A DNA stretch of 64,000 nt. Source: an uncultured Verrucomicrobiota bacterium (lineage in GTDB: Bacteria > Verrucomicrobiota > Verrucomicrobiia > Limisphaerales > UBA1319). The DNA lies in assembly GCA_903845125.1 (NCBI GenBank), contig CAIMWS010000416.1:1-64000 (forward strand), read 5' to 3'. Under the pieces are notes generated by a model. That model was not told the origin of the DNA. It ran no database searches and saw only the letters and a list, made by a program, of their open reading frames with translations. How positions within the stretch are numbered: the stretch's first letter is position 1; each line of letters starts with the position of its first letter. Position numbers and translations under genes: made by a program. This document shows positions 51,801 to 60,580 of the stretch, piece after piece.

Positions 51801-54445
51801 GCCAGAGCGAACAGCGATTCCGCGACATCACTTTCATCCTGGCGGATTGGGTCTGGGAAATTGATGCCCAAGGCCGCTATTCATATTGTTCAGGGAGTGT
51901 CCGGCGGTTGCTGGGCTGGGACGTGGCGGAGATCCTGGGGCGGACTCCCTTTGACCTGATGCCGCCTGCCGAGGCGGAACGCGTTGGGAAAATCTTTGGC
52001 CCCATCGCAGCGCGTAAAGAGCCTTTCCAAGACTTGGAAAACACGATCCTGCACCGGGACGGCTCTTTGCGACACGTGTTATCCAGCGGGGTTCCGCTGC
52101 TGGGGCCGGACGGAAGCCTGCTGGGCTACCGCGGCACCGACAAAGATATCACTGACCGCAAACGAGCGGAGGATCTGCTCCGCAAATTATCGCGGGCCGT
52201 GGAGCAGAGCCCGGTCAGCATTGTCATCACGGATCCCTCGGGGGCCATCGAATACCTCAATCCGAAATTCACCCAGGTGACTGGCTATACCCTCGCGGAG
52301 GCACGCGGCCAGAATCCACGGCTGCTGAAAGGCAACCACACCTCCGCCGAGGAATACCGCAACCTATGGGAAACCATCTCCAAAGGGGGGGACTGGCACG
52401 GGGAGTTTCACAATAAAAAGAAAGACGGCACCCTTTTCTGGGAACTGGCTTCCATCTCTCCCATTTTCAATGCGGAGGGGCAGATCACCCATTTCCTGGC
52501 GGTCAAGGAGGACATCACCGAACGCCGGACCGCAGAAATCCACCTGCGGGAAAGCTACCACCGGCTGAATGCAGTGTTGAACACCATTCCAGATCCCGCC
52601 TGGCTGAAGGATCTTGCAGGTTGTTTCCAATCGGTGAACCTGGCCTGGCTCAGCTTTTTCGGGCGCCGCCCCGAGGAGGTCTTGGGGAAAAACGCGGCAG
52701 CCTTCCTGCCGGCAGACGTGGCGGCCCGGTTGGCCGAGGAGGATCGCCAGGTGGCGGCCAGCGGCCAGTTGCGGCTGCAGTTGGAGTGCCTGGTCAACCA
52801 GGAAGGGCAGGAACGGTGGTTTGAAACCATCAAAACCCCCCTGCGGAACAGCGCGGGGCAGGTGGTTGGCACCGTGGGGATTGCCCGCGACATGACCGAG
52901 CACCGGCTGGCCGAGGAGGCGCTACGCAACTCGGAGGGGCGGCTGCGGCTGGCCTTGGAGGCGGCCAAAATGGGCACCTGGGAATGGGATTTGCGGAGCG
53001 ACCGGATTTATTGGCCGGCCGCCACGGAGCGGATGAACGGCTTCGAGCCGGGCACCTTCCCGGGCACCGTGGATGCGTTTTTCGAGTTGCTCCACCCGGA
53101 CAGCCTGGCGGCGTATACGGCCTCCCAGAAGAAGGCCCGCGAGGGGGATGGCTCCTTCCAGGCCGAAGCGCATTTCCGGCTCCCGGGCCGGCGCGAGCGC
53201 TGGGGTTTGGTGGTGGGCCAGTTCTTGCGGGACGCGCAAGGGAAACCCGAGCGCCTGGTCGGCATCGACATGGACATCACCGAGCGCAAGCGGATGGAGG
53301 CGCAGCTGCGGCAGTCGCAGAAGTTGGAGGCGGTCGGTCAATTGGCCGGGGGCGTGGCCCACGACTTCAACAACATCCTCGCGGCCATGATGATGAACCT
53401 GGGCTTGCTGGAAACGGACCTTAAACTCAATCAGGGGGTGATGGCGGTGGTGGTGGAATTGCAGGCCGAAGCCCGGCGGGCCGCCAACCTGACCCAGCAG
53501 TTGCTCCTCTTCAGCCGCCGCTCGATGATGGATGTCAAAACGCTGGATCTCAACGAGGTGGTGGCCAACCTGCTGAAAATGCTGGGGCGCCTCATCGGCG
53601 AGCATATTGGGCTGCGGTTTGATCGGTGGGACGGGCTGTCCTCGGTGCAGGCAGACTCCGGCATGCTCGACCAGGTGCTGATGAACCTGGCGGTCAATGC
53701 CCGCGATGCCATGCCCAAGGGCGGCCGATTGACGATCACCACCTCCGAGACCGAGGTGGACGAGGAGCGGGCTAAAGACAATCCCGAAGCCCGGGCGGGC
53801 CGGTTTGTTTGCCTGACGGTCGAGGATACCGGTTGCGGCATGGACGAGGCCACTTTGGGACGCATTTTTGAGCCGTTTTTCACGACCAAGGAACCGGGCA
53901 AGGGGACCGGTTTGGGGCTGTCCACCGTTTATGGCATTGTGGCCCAGCACAAGGGGTGGGTGGAGGTGGTTAGCACTGTGGGCCAGGGCACCACGTTCCG
54001 GGTTTATCTGCCCGCGGCGGCCGGGGCGGCGCTGCAAAAAGTCAGCGAAAATGCCAATTTCGTGGCCATGGGAGGCAAGGAAACGATCCTCGTGGTGGAG
54101 GATGCCGAGAGCGTCCGCCGGGTGCTGACCCAAACCTTGCGGTTCCTGGGCTATCGCATCCTGGAGGCCCCCAATGGACCGGCCGCGTTGGAACTATGGC
54201 GGCAGCATTCCGGCCAGATTGATCTGCTGTTCTCGGACATGGTCATGCCCGAAGGCCTGACCGGCCTTGATTTGGCGGATCGACTCCGCGAGCAGAAGCC
54301 GAACCTCAAAGTCATCATCTCCAGCGGTTACAGCACGGAGATCACCGTGGAGGGAAGGCCGTTGGAGAACGTCGTTTTTCTATCCAAACCTTACCAGATC
54401 GGATCCCTCGCCAAAACCGTTCGGGAATACCTGGACCGGAAGTAG
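48812..54445 (+). CDS. Giant hybrid kinase: REC, nine PAS, GAF, HisKA, HATPase, REC
   Basis: An 1877-residue soluble protein. An N-terminal receiver carries Asp58 (FVLMDIQLPG), then PAS, a GAF domain (about 260-430) and eight further PAS-like domains, each ending in ITERKR-type linkers. The kinase core has GQLAGGVAHDFNNILAAM with His1517, NLAVNARDAMPKGG, DTGCGMDEAT and GKGTGLGLSTVYG, and a C-terminal receiver with Asp1809 (LFSDMVMPEG). It has no membrane segment, so inputs are cytoplasmic or come from the upstream membrane kinase, whose phosphoryl group could be passed to the N-terminal receiver. The start overlaps the upstream stop by ATGA. Confidence 0.9.
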   Translation: MSPSDRKRILIVEDEVILAEDLQTRLSALGFAVAGLASTGEEAVAMSARHKPDFVLMDIQLPGELNGIAAAMEIRRQREVPVVFLTAFGDEETMRRARPAEPYGFLLKPVVERDLRATLEMALARHESERRLQESEARLQRAVMAGRVGLWEWDLDSNQVYYSLEWKRQLGFAEEEISPDVEEWHSRLHPEDRDRAWRILQSCREEGVANYQAEFRLRHKDGSYRWILAQGLVEADPSGKPVRVVGSHIDFTSQKTHAAEIERLNRLYQALSQINHEITQARSREELLGGICRVLVESGGMKMAWVGWCDPESMKLVPLVQHGDHADYSNQVKVYVDERPEGRGPAGRAVREGRTIVCNDFLRAAESGPWHEAASRSGFGAGAALPIREAGQVRGALMVYATEPGFYQQQEVLLLEEAAREVSFAIDHLMQDAARKQAEESLRQTHAELELYFSNALDLLCIADTRGYFRRLNPEWEKTLGYPLSEMINHRFQDLVHPDDLAGTLDAMSRLSGQRPVLGFTNRYRHQDGTYRWIEWRAFPKGELIYAVARDMTSHKQALAALEASDRRYRCLFESGNDAIFVHHIHADGTLGKIKEVNQIACEILGYSVEEFRQKTPFDLVAAGYGIDVGPAIVELQNRGHAVFEQVLATRDGRRIPVELSAQKFEIDGCSTIISFARDITERKRVEAALRESEARFRTLFESSPVSIWEEDFSAVRARLVQLGCTTGEAVRTLGQENIAELRNLAALVRVVDFNAQTLAFFGVNTREEVWTYLPNYFDDRSLALFTEELAALSEGHSQWNCEMPVRAMDGRERLLWLSLRLADGAGSPWERVFVSFVDITERKRMEVELRQSKERYQTFIEQSHEAIYCTEFDQPIDTSLPVEAQIDAIYQGAYMGECNRAMAALYGLASEQEFRGRRLVDFHGGKDNDTNRQTFRTFIESRYRALGVETEEAAPGGRKQWFLSNNLGIVENGFLLRIWGTTIEITERKLAEAALRQSEQRFRDITFILADWVWEIDAQGRYSYCSGSVRRLLGWDVAEILGRTPFDLMPPAEAERVGKIFGPIAARKEPFQDLENTILHRDGSLRHVLSSGVPLLGPDGSLLGYRGTDKDITDRKRAEDLLRKLSRAVEQSPVSIVITDPSGAIEYLNPKFTQVTGYTLAEARGQNPRLLKGNHTSAEEYRNLWETISKGGDWHGEFHNKKKDGTLFWELASISPIFNAEGQITHFLAVKEDITERRTAEIHLRESYHRLNAVLNTIPDPAWLKDLAGCFQSVNLAWLSFFGRRPEEVLGKNAAAFLPADVAARLAEEDRQVAASGQLRLQLECLVNQEGQERWFETIKTPLRNSAGQVVGTVGIARDMTEHRLAEEALRNSEGRLRLALEAAKMGTWEWDLRSDRIYWPAATERMNGFEPGTFPGTVDAFFELLHPDSLAAYTASQKKAREGDGSFQAEAHFRLPGRRERWGLVVGQFLRDAQGKPERLVGIDMDITERKRMEAQLRQSQKLEAVGQLAGGVAHDFNNILAAMMMNLGLLETDLKLNQGVMAVVVELQAEARRAANLTQQLLLFSRRSMMDVKTLDLNEVVANLLKMLGRLIGEHIGLRFDRWDGLSSVQADSGMLDQVLMNLAVNARDAMPKGGRLTITTSETEVDEERAKDNPEARAGRFVCLTVEDTGCGMDEATLGRIFEPFFTTKEPGKGTGLGLSTVYGIVAQHKGWVEVVSTVGQGTTFRVYLPAAAGAALQKVSENANFVAMGGKETILVVEDAESVRRVLTQTLRFLGYRILEAPNGPAALELWRQHSGQIDLLFSDMVMPEGLTGLDLADRLREQKPNLKVIISSGYSTEITVEGRPLENVVFLSKPYQIGSLAKTVREYLDRK

Positions 54446-54488
54446 AATGGGCGGCGGTTGGTGGTACCACCGCCAGGATTCGCTCCGG

Positions 54489-54504
54489 GTGTGGAATTCC
54501 ACAC
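54489..54504. repeat. Perfect 16-bp palindrome
   Basis: GTGTGGAATTCCACAC is a perfect 16-base palindrome 44 bases after the giant kinase stop. Without a T-run it is not a typical terminator; it could be a protein-binding site or chance. Confidence 0.5.
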
Positions 54505-54684
54505 GGGCTGGGATTGAGCCACCCCAGGGATGGTATCGCCGCGCTGGAGGCCGTCTCCATCCTGGTCCGCTGGAAGCCAGGCCACAGGTAATGGGTGACT
54601 GTTTTCACTCGTCAACCGGGCTTGCTTGCCAACCTGGCAGGCGTGGCCGGCGGGGATATCGGCAGCGGTGGTTTCGCTGGTGAA

Positions 54685-54717
54685 GTGTTCAAAATGAACA
54701 CCGACGCCGCCGGCGTC
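54685..54717. terminator. Two adjacent hairpins between convergent genes
   Basis: GTGTTC-AAAAT-GAACAC (54685-54701) and GACGCCG-C-CGGCGTC (54703-54717) are perfect short inverted repeats placed back to back. They could end transcription from one or both sides, but no T-run follows, so the call is weak. Confidence 0.3.
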
Positions 54718-54851
54718 ACCGAGGGGGTGGCTTTTTACCCCTTTACCGCCCCGCGCACTCCTTCCCGGCGCTGGTCCATGTCCGGCCATCCGGCTTCAGA
54801 CCTCTGGCCTCGGATTCCTTTGGCCCCGTCCGGCGCTGTTTTCACAGGCGT

Positions 54852-57800
54852 TCATTGGGGCCGCCGCGTCATCACGAACGGCGCAAACAGGCCATAGCCA
54901 ATCGTCTGGTATTGGGCGCCCGGGGGCGGCCCCTGCGGCGGGGCTTGGTTGAACATCCCGGGTGAGACTATGCCGCCAGGCGGCCCGGCGTGGTGCGGCC
55001 CCAGCGCGTTGCGCAGGGTGCCGAGGACGGTCACCTCGATCCGGTTGCGGCCGGGTTGGAGCCATTCCGAAACCTCGCATTCCCACGGTTGCCAGCCGAT
55101 GCAGCCGGCCGGGTGGCCATTCACTGACACCTTGGCCACACTGCCCAGCCAGGCCGGTAATTCGACCCAATACCGGCCCGGGGGCTGGGGCAGATCGAAT
55201 TCCTCCGCATAGGCCACGCCGCCCGAATAAAAGGGGTGGCTCTGGAGGTTCCACCCGTCCGGCAGCAGCCCGCTGCCATTGACCAGGTCGGCGGCCCGGC
55301 GCTGGCAGAGGCCGGGGATGTCCAATTCACCGGAAACCTGGTGGATCTTCACCCCCACCATCGGTTTGCCGTCCGCACCCAGGAATTGGACCTCGCTCAG
55401 GCCCACCAGGGCAAAGTAGTGGCTCGGGTCCGTGGTGGGATAGCTGACGCCGTTGTGGTTCGACCGGATGTCGAAGCGGATCCAGCGGATGGCCGGAGCC
55501 TGGACCGGCAGGGTCTGCGGAAAGCCGGCGCCGAGCGGCGGTGGGGTGGAATCCGCGGCGGGTGCGGGCGACAGCTCGAACGTGCCGAGGCTCAGCGGAA
55601 GACTTTCGGCGGAGGCATCGCTGCCCGCCACGACCGTCAGTTGCTTTACCCCGAGCTTGGACCAATTGGCCTCGTTGTAGTTCCAGATGCGGATCGCTTT
55701 TACCTCGGCGGCCTGGCCCAGATCGAAGATCAGCCACGGGGAGCGGTCGTCTTTCCGGGTGGGCGGAAGATCCGGGCGGAACCCAATGCCGCCACTGAGC
55801 CACATGTTGCGGTCAGCCGAGGTGGTGTGGGTGGACGCGGAGGCGGCCAGCTGCAGCGGGGAATCCGGCACGATCTCGAAGCCCTTCCCGGCTGGCCGGA
55901 GGCGGAAATTACCCAGGATATAGGCCGGTTCCAGCTCGTGGAAGACCGTGAAAGCGCCGGCCTGGATGGTGATTTGGTTTTCACCCGCACGGGCCGCGGC
56001 GCGGATATCCAGCCGGCCGAAGGCGCGATCGAGCCACCAGGCGTTGGGGATGGGGGACACCGCCATCCCGTTGCAGGTGATGCTGCGGTAAAGGTCGGGA
56101 CGCTCCAGCACCAGCTGCAGGCGGTCCGGGATGGGGCCGGAGATCGTGAAGCGATACGTGGCTTCAAAGGCGCTTTCCGGCGGGAACTGGCGGCGGATAT
56201 GCTCGTCGGCGAACTGGACGGATTCAAACCACGGATTGCCCGCAAAGCCGTTTTGTTTGAATAGCCGGGTCGCGGCCTCCCGGCAATGGGTCGACTTCAG
56301 CGTCAAGCCGCGCGCCTCCAAGTCCAGGTAGTTCAGCACCAGCACATTGTCCTCCAGGCGGCGAAGCGACGGTCCGGACACCGCGGGAATCCGCTGCGCC
56401 TGGCTGGCCGTGGCCGAGTTTGAAGGGTTCGCGCGGAACGCGTCCCCACTGCCGGCCACTGGCTGGTTCGCCAGAAACAGCAACCGGCTGCCACCGGGCG
56501 GCAGGTCGAAACGGGTTTCCAGGCCGTGGGCATTGGTGGTGAAAGGATAAGATCCGGTCCGGCCATTTTCCAGCGACCACCATTCAACGCCGCGGCTGGA
56601 GGACTGCACGGAGCCCCGGCTGGGGTTGTCCAGGCTGGTGTTGACCAGGAACAGAAGCTGGCCGTCGGCGAACTGGCGGCGGTGATGGAACAGCAATCCG
56701 CGGTCCGCGGTTTCCCGGTGGATGAGGAATCCGTCGCTGGCTCTTTGGCGCAGTTCCGTCGGCAACGCAGAGGGCTCGAGCTGGCGCCAGCCCGGCCGTT
56801 TCGCGGCGGTTGGGCCACGCGGTGATTCCTGGCCGTCGATGCGGCGGGGGGCGGGGCCGCAGCAGAGGACGGTGGCGCCGGTTTGGAGGCAGCTTTCCAG
56901 CAGCTCCAGGGTGCGGGAGTTGAGGTTTTCCGTCAGGGGGGGCAGGACGATGACCGGGTATTGGCGCTGCCCCACCACCAGCCCCTGGCCGTTGACCGAG
57001 CCGTGGCGGGCGAGGAGGTCCTCCGAACCGAGATCGTATTCAACCTGGGCCCGTTCCAGGTTCAGCAGCAGGGCTTGGAACTGGTTGCCGATCTGGTCCA
57101 CGTGGGGATCGTTTTGATACATCCAGGCGGCGGTGGTTGGCTCCAGCACCAGCACCGGGTTGATCTGCTGGCCGTGGGAAAGGGCCGCCGACAAACGGGT
57201 GAAATAGCCGGCCAGCACATGATAGGATTCCCACCATGGATTGTGGTAGGAGAGGGAGCGCGGCCAGTTTCCTTTGCGCACGCCGCGGATGGTGACGTGC
57301 GAGAGGCATTCGTTCAGGGTGTTCAGGCCCAGCGCATATTGCCAGTCGCCCTGGCGTTTCATCTCCTCGAAGCGGATCTCCCAGCCGCTGCCGGCATAGG
57401 TTTCGCTGAGCGTCCGGCGGCGGCCCAGTTGGTTGGCCACGCTGCCGATTTCCTTGACGATCCGCACGTTGCCGAACTGGGCTTGCGGGTTTTCCTGGTA
57501 TTGGTTCATCAGGATGTCGATGCCTGGCCGGTGCTCCCAGGCCTGCAGCGCCATGAAGTCCGGGGTGGTCAGCAGCTTGGGCCAGTCGTGTTCGAGGTAG
57601 TGGCCGGTCAATTCCAGCCCGTGCCGCTGGCAATAATCATAGTAAGGCTTGGCCCAGCGTTCGATATACAGGTCCAGCAGCACCTGGAAATAATTGTGCC
57701 GGATGCGTCGCCAATCGCCCACCGGCTGGGCCAGGCTGGGCAGGTGATCCAGCAGGGCATAACCCCAGCGTTTTTGGAACACGGCGGGCAAATCCTCGGT

Positions 57801-58553
57801 CCAGGGCAGGCCACCCGCTGGCAGAATGGACGGCTCGTCCATGAAGACGCCTGGGATATGCCTGCCAAATTCGCTTCCGACTTCGCGTTGATACTTGTCC
57901 AGCGTGATCTCGAGGAACTTCTCGGTCACGCCCGGATACAGGAGATCGACATAGCAATGGCCGGCGTACCAGGAGGAGTCGGTGGCTCGCGCCACCACGG
58001 CGGTGAGGTATTTTCCCGCCGGCAAGGGCTGGCTGGCGCGGGCTTCCAGGGTGACGTTGACCACGCCGCTTTCGGCCAGCCGGTAAACGCCCAGCACCTC
58101 CGCGCCGGGCTGGCCGGCCGGTTTGCCTTCGCGGAACTGCAGCCCGCGACCACGCGATTCCGGCATCGCTTCGGGCACGTATCCGCCGGCAAACCCGGAT
58201 GGATAGGAGTTTTCGTCATAGATCCAGATGTTCAGATCGAGGGCTTTGGCCTCGCGCAAAGCCGCTTTCCAAAGGCGAAACCAGTCCGCCGACAGGTAAG
58301 GGGTCATCAAGCCTGGCTGGGGATGGACCCAGACTTGGCGCACTTGCTGTGCCGCCAGATCGCGAAGCGTGGTGACGACTTGTTCTTCGGTCAGCAGATC
58401 GTTCCAGTTCCACAACGGCCCGGTGCTGAATTCCCGCGGGGGGTTGGGGAACATCGCCCGCAAGGCGGCTGAGCCTTCCGTGGCGGCCTGGCCAGGCAGG
58501 GGAACCGTGGCGCAGAGCAGCCAGCACGCAAGGCGGGGGAATATGGTCTTCAT
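54852..58553 (-). CDS. Large secreted GH106-like glycoside hydrolase
   Basis: A 1233-residue protein with a Sec signal (LACWLLCATVPLPGQAATE). The N-terminal section (FPNPPREFSTGPLWNWNDLL, VWVHPQPGLM, LNIWIYDENSYPSGFAGGYV) matches the GH106/alpha-L-rhamnosidase-like family. A discoidin-like region near residues 920-1050 (LGQAAEVKAIRIWNYNEANW) and a C-terminal jelly-roll (GRYWVELPAWLGSVAKVSVN) are probably carbohydrate-binding. Rhamnose-containing glycans such as pectin or ulvan are possible substrates, but the specificity is inferred. The gene is divergent from the DUF5069 gene. Confidence 0.75.
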   Translation of the reverse strand: MKTIFPRLACWLLCATVPLPGQAATEGSAALRAMFPNPPREFSTGPLWNWNDLLTEEQVVTTLRDLAAQQVRQVWVHPQPGLMTPYLSADWFRLWKAALREAKALDLNIWIYDENSYPSGFAGGYVPEAMPESRGRGLQFREGKPAGQPGAEVLGVYRLAESGVVNVTLEARASQPLPAGKYLTAVVARATDSSWYAGHCYVDLLYPGVTEKFLEITLDKYQREVGSEFGRHIPGVFMDEPSILPAGGLPWTEDLPAVFQKRWGYALLDHLPSLAQPVGDWRRIRHNYFQVLLDLYIERWAKPYYDYCQRHGLELTGHYLEHDWPKLLTTPDFMALQAWEHRPGIDILMNQYQENPQAQFGNVRIVKEIGSVANQLGRRRTLSETYAGSGWEIRFEEMKRQGDWQYALGLNTLNECLSHVTIRGVRKGNWPRSLSYHNPWWESYHVLAGYFTRLSAALSHGQQINPVLVLEPTTAAWMYQNDPHVDQIGNQFQALLLNLERAQVEYDLGSEDLLARHGSVNGQGLVVGQRQYPVIVLPPLTENLNSRTLELLESCLQTGATVLCCGPAPRRIDGQESPRGPTAAKRPGWRQLEPSALPTELRQRASDGFLIHRETADRGLLFHHRRQFADGQLLFLVNTSLDNPSRGSVQSSSRGVEWWSLENGRTGSYPFTTNAHGLETRFDLPPGGSRLLFLANQPVAGSGDAFRANPSNSATASQAQRIPAVSGPSLRRLEDNVLVLNYLDLEARGLTLKSTHCREAATRLFKQNGFAGNPWFESVQFADEHIRRQFPPESAFEATYRFTISGPIPDRLQLVLERPDLYRSITCNGMAVSPIPNAWWLDRAFGRLDIRAAARAGENQITIQAGAFTVFHELEPAYILGNFRLRPAGKGFEIVPDSPLQLAASASTHTTSADRNMWLSGGIGFRPDLPPTRKDDRSPWLIFDLGQAAEVKAIRIWNYNEANWSKLGVKQLTVVAGSDASAESLPLSLGTFELSPAPAADSTPPPLGAGFPQTLPVQAPAIRWIRFDIRSNHNGVSYPTTDPSHYFALVGLSEVQFLGADGKPMVGVKIHQVSGELDIPGLCQRRAADLVNGSGLLPDGWNLQSHPFYSGGVAYAEEFDLPQPPGRYWVELPAWLGSVAKVSVNGHPAGCIGWQPWECEVSEWLQPGRNRIEVTVLGTLRNALGPHHAGPPGGIVSPGMFNQAPPQGPPPGAQYQTIGYGLFAPFVMTRRPQ

Positions 58554-58884
58554 GGGAGGCAGTTTAAGTCCGTCTCCGGGGTTTCGGCAACCGCGAATTC
58601 ACCGCCGGGTGTCCAATGTTCAAATGGGGGGGCATCGTGGGAACGGAACTGGCTCGATCGGCAGCAATATACGTTGGGCGGTGCCGTTGATTTTAAACGC
58701 GGCGGAGCTTGATTTGCCGGGTTTGGCGCGGATATTGTGCCGTTGGTATGATGGCTGGGGATCGTTGCCTCAGGAGCCGCCTGGTGGTGCCGCTGGAGTC
58801 TGCGCGGCCCGTGAAACGCTGGTTGGCATGCCCACGGCAAAGGTTCGGTTGGCCCGGTTAATCAAATCAATTGGAAAATTGACT
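58554..58884. other. Divergent intergenic region upstream of the DUF5069 gene
   Basis: About 330 bases between divergent genes, expected to hold two promoters. The frame of the DUF5069 gene is open through it, but the upstream codons show no similarity to the family. No clear promoter or RNA was found. Confidence 0.4.
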
Positions 58885-59334
58885 ATGAAAATTATTGCTC
58901 CGGATTTGGCGAAAAGCCCACCTCGCAGCCCGCGGGTGCGTTTGGGCGGATATGTGATGCTGCCACGCATTTTGGACAAGTGCCGGGCACTGATTGCCGG
59001 CACCAATGGCGCTTACAATTACAATTGCCCCATGGACCAGGAATTTTTCCAGTTCACCGGGATTTCAGCGGAGGCTTTGAAGAAACAGGTTGCCGCAGGC
59101 AAGGGGGATGGCGACCTCCTGAAGTGGATCACTGCCAAAGCCAAACCGGCGCGGGCCGGCGGGGAAGTGGCTGCGTGGTCCGCCTGGCTGGAGCAGCGGA
59201 GCCCCAGCGCCGTGGAAATGCGCGAGTTTTTCCAGGAAGAACATGAGCGCATCGCTCCCGCCCGGGAGGATATCGCCACCTGGTTCGATTACCTGGACTT
59301 GGACGACTATTTTTCCTTTGGCGGCCAGCCGTAA
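58885..59334 (+). CDS. DUF5069 domain protein
   Basis: A 149-residue protein matching DUF5069: APDLAKSPPRSPRVRLGGYV, MLPRILDKCRALIAGTNGAY, YNYNCPMDQEFFQFTGISAE and AAGKGDGDLLKWI. The family is small, cytoplasmic and without known function; it is frequent in Verrucomicrobiota. The ATG at 58885 starts directly before the conserved region. A PaaK-like ligase follows 13 bases downstream. Confidence 0.85.
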   Translation: MKIIAPDLAKSPPRSPRVRLGGYVMLPRILDKCRALIAGTNGAYNYNCPMDQEFFQFTGISAEALKKQVAAGKGDGDLLKWITAKAKPARAGGEVAAWSAWLEQRSPSAVEMREFFQEEHERIAPAREDIATWFDYLDLDDYFSFGGQP

Positions 59335-59347
59335 CAGCTCCAGCCGG

Positions 59348-60571
59348 ATGCATCTATCCAGCAATTTCTCCGCGGTGGAATCCCGGGTGGCGCCTTGGTT
59401 GAACCAAGTGCCCCTGTATCAGCGCCTTGCTGCGCCTTGCCGGGAAAAGGGCCTGGCTTTCCCGGCCTGTTTCGGGCAGTTGCCCCTGATCACCAAGTTG
59501 GATATCCGGCTGGATTTCCCCAGGAATTTCCTGGCGGCGGACGTTGAGTTGGATCAATTGCTAGAGAAGAAACAGGTGGAGTTGGAGCGCACTTCCGGCA
59601 CGTCCGAGGAATCCACACCCTTGCTGCTGGGGATGGGGTGGTGGGCGGAGCAGGAATGGCGGGCGTTACAGCTCAATTCGTGGATCGCCGGGCGGATAAA
59701 AAAAGAGGCCCGCCGGGTGACGGTGGTTTCCCCCATGTGCAGTGGTGAAATCTGCTACCGGGGGGTGCCGGCCCATTCGGAGCGAATAGTGGGCTCCAGC
59801 CTGGTGGTGAATATTTCACGGCATCCTTTTGCCTGGACCGACTCGGCTCTGGGCCGCATGGCGGAGGAAACCTTGGCTTGGGAACCGGCCTTCCTGGACG
59901 TCGATCCGGTTTACGGAGTCTTGCTGGCGCTTTACTGCGAGCGGAAAGGGTTGGCCTTGCCCACCCTGCAATTTGTCCTCAGCAGCTATGAGTATTTAAG
60001 CGTGCTGCACCGGCGCATCCTGGAGCGGGTATTCAAAGTGCCGGTCTTTAATCTCTATGGCTCCACAGAAACCGGGCACCTGATCATGGAAGATGGACAC
60101 GGAGGCATGGCGGTGAGCACGGAAACCGCCTTTCTCGAACTGGCGGAAATCGATGATCAGGGAATTGGCGACCTGGTGGTCACCACGCTATCCAACGAGT
60201 TCATGCCGTTGATCCGGTATGCGATCGGCGATCTGGCCCGTATGGACAGCCGTCAAAACTTGGAATTGCACGGGCGGTCGCGGGATGCCATTGCCCGGCC
60301 CGGCCGCCCTCGCCTCACCGTGGCCCAGGTGGACCACTGTTTCCAAGGGGTGGAAGGGATTGTTCATTACCAATTGCGGCAAACGGCCACCGAACAGTTT
60401 CTGTTGTATTATGTTCCCGAGCGGACCGGCCCCGCTCCCGGGGATTTGCAAAGGCTGGCAGGAAATTTGCAGGCTCAACTGGGGGATGGGGTGGAATTGC
60501 GGGCGGTGGACTATCTGGCCTGCGAGTCATCCGGGAAATTCCGGCTGGTTCTGCCCAGGCGGAATGGATAA
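59348..60571 (+). CDS. Phenylacetate-CoA ligase (PaaK)-like adenylating enzyme
   Basis: A 407-residue AMP-forming enzyme of the PaaK/CapK type. The ATP-binding loop is ERTSGTSEEST at about residue 79, FNLYGSTETGHL follows as the adenine-binding motif, and MPLIRYAIGDLARM is the hinge motif; the C-terminus SSGKFRLVLPRR is typical. Members activate aryl or acyl acids or sugar acids; the substrate is unknown. The ATG at 59348 is preferred over an upstream in-frame ATG at 59243, which would overlap the DUF5069 gene. Confidence 0.78.
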   Translation: MHLSSNFSAVESRVAPWLNQVPLYQRLAAPCREKGLAFPACFGQLPLITKLDIRLDFPRNFLAADVELDQLLEKKQVELERTSGTSEESTPLLLGMGWWAEQEWRALQLNSWIAGRIKKEARRVTVVSPMCSGEICYRGVPAHSERIVGSSLVVNISRHPFAWTDSALGRMAEETLAWEPAFLDVDPVYGVLLALYCERKGLALPTLQFVLSSYEYLSVLHRRILERVFKVPVFNLYGSTETGHLIMEDGHGGMAVSTETAFLELAEIDDQGIGDLVVTTLSNEFMPLIRYAIGDLARMDSRQNLELHGRSRDAIARPGRPRLTVAQVDHCFQGVEGIVHYQLRQTATEQFLLYYVPERTGPAPGDLQRLAGNLQAQLGDGVELRAVDYLACESSGKFRLVLPRRNG

Positions 60572-60580
60572 CTAAATATC

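Larger units (their letters stand above)
54446..54851. other. Convergent intergenic region with small inverted repeats
   Basis: About 406 bases between two convergent genes, with no supported gene. Short frames across it have no family match. It holds a 16-base palindrome and two adjacent hairpins, listed separately. Confidence 0.45.
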
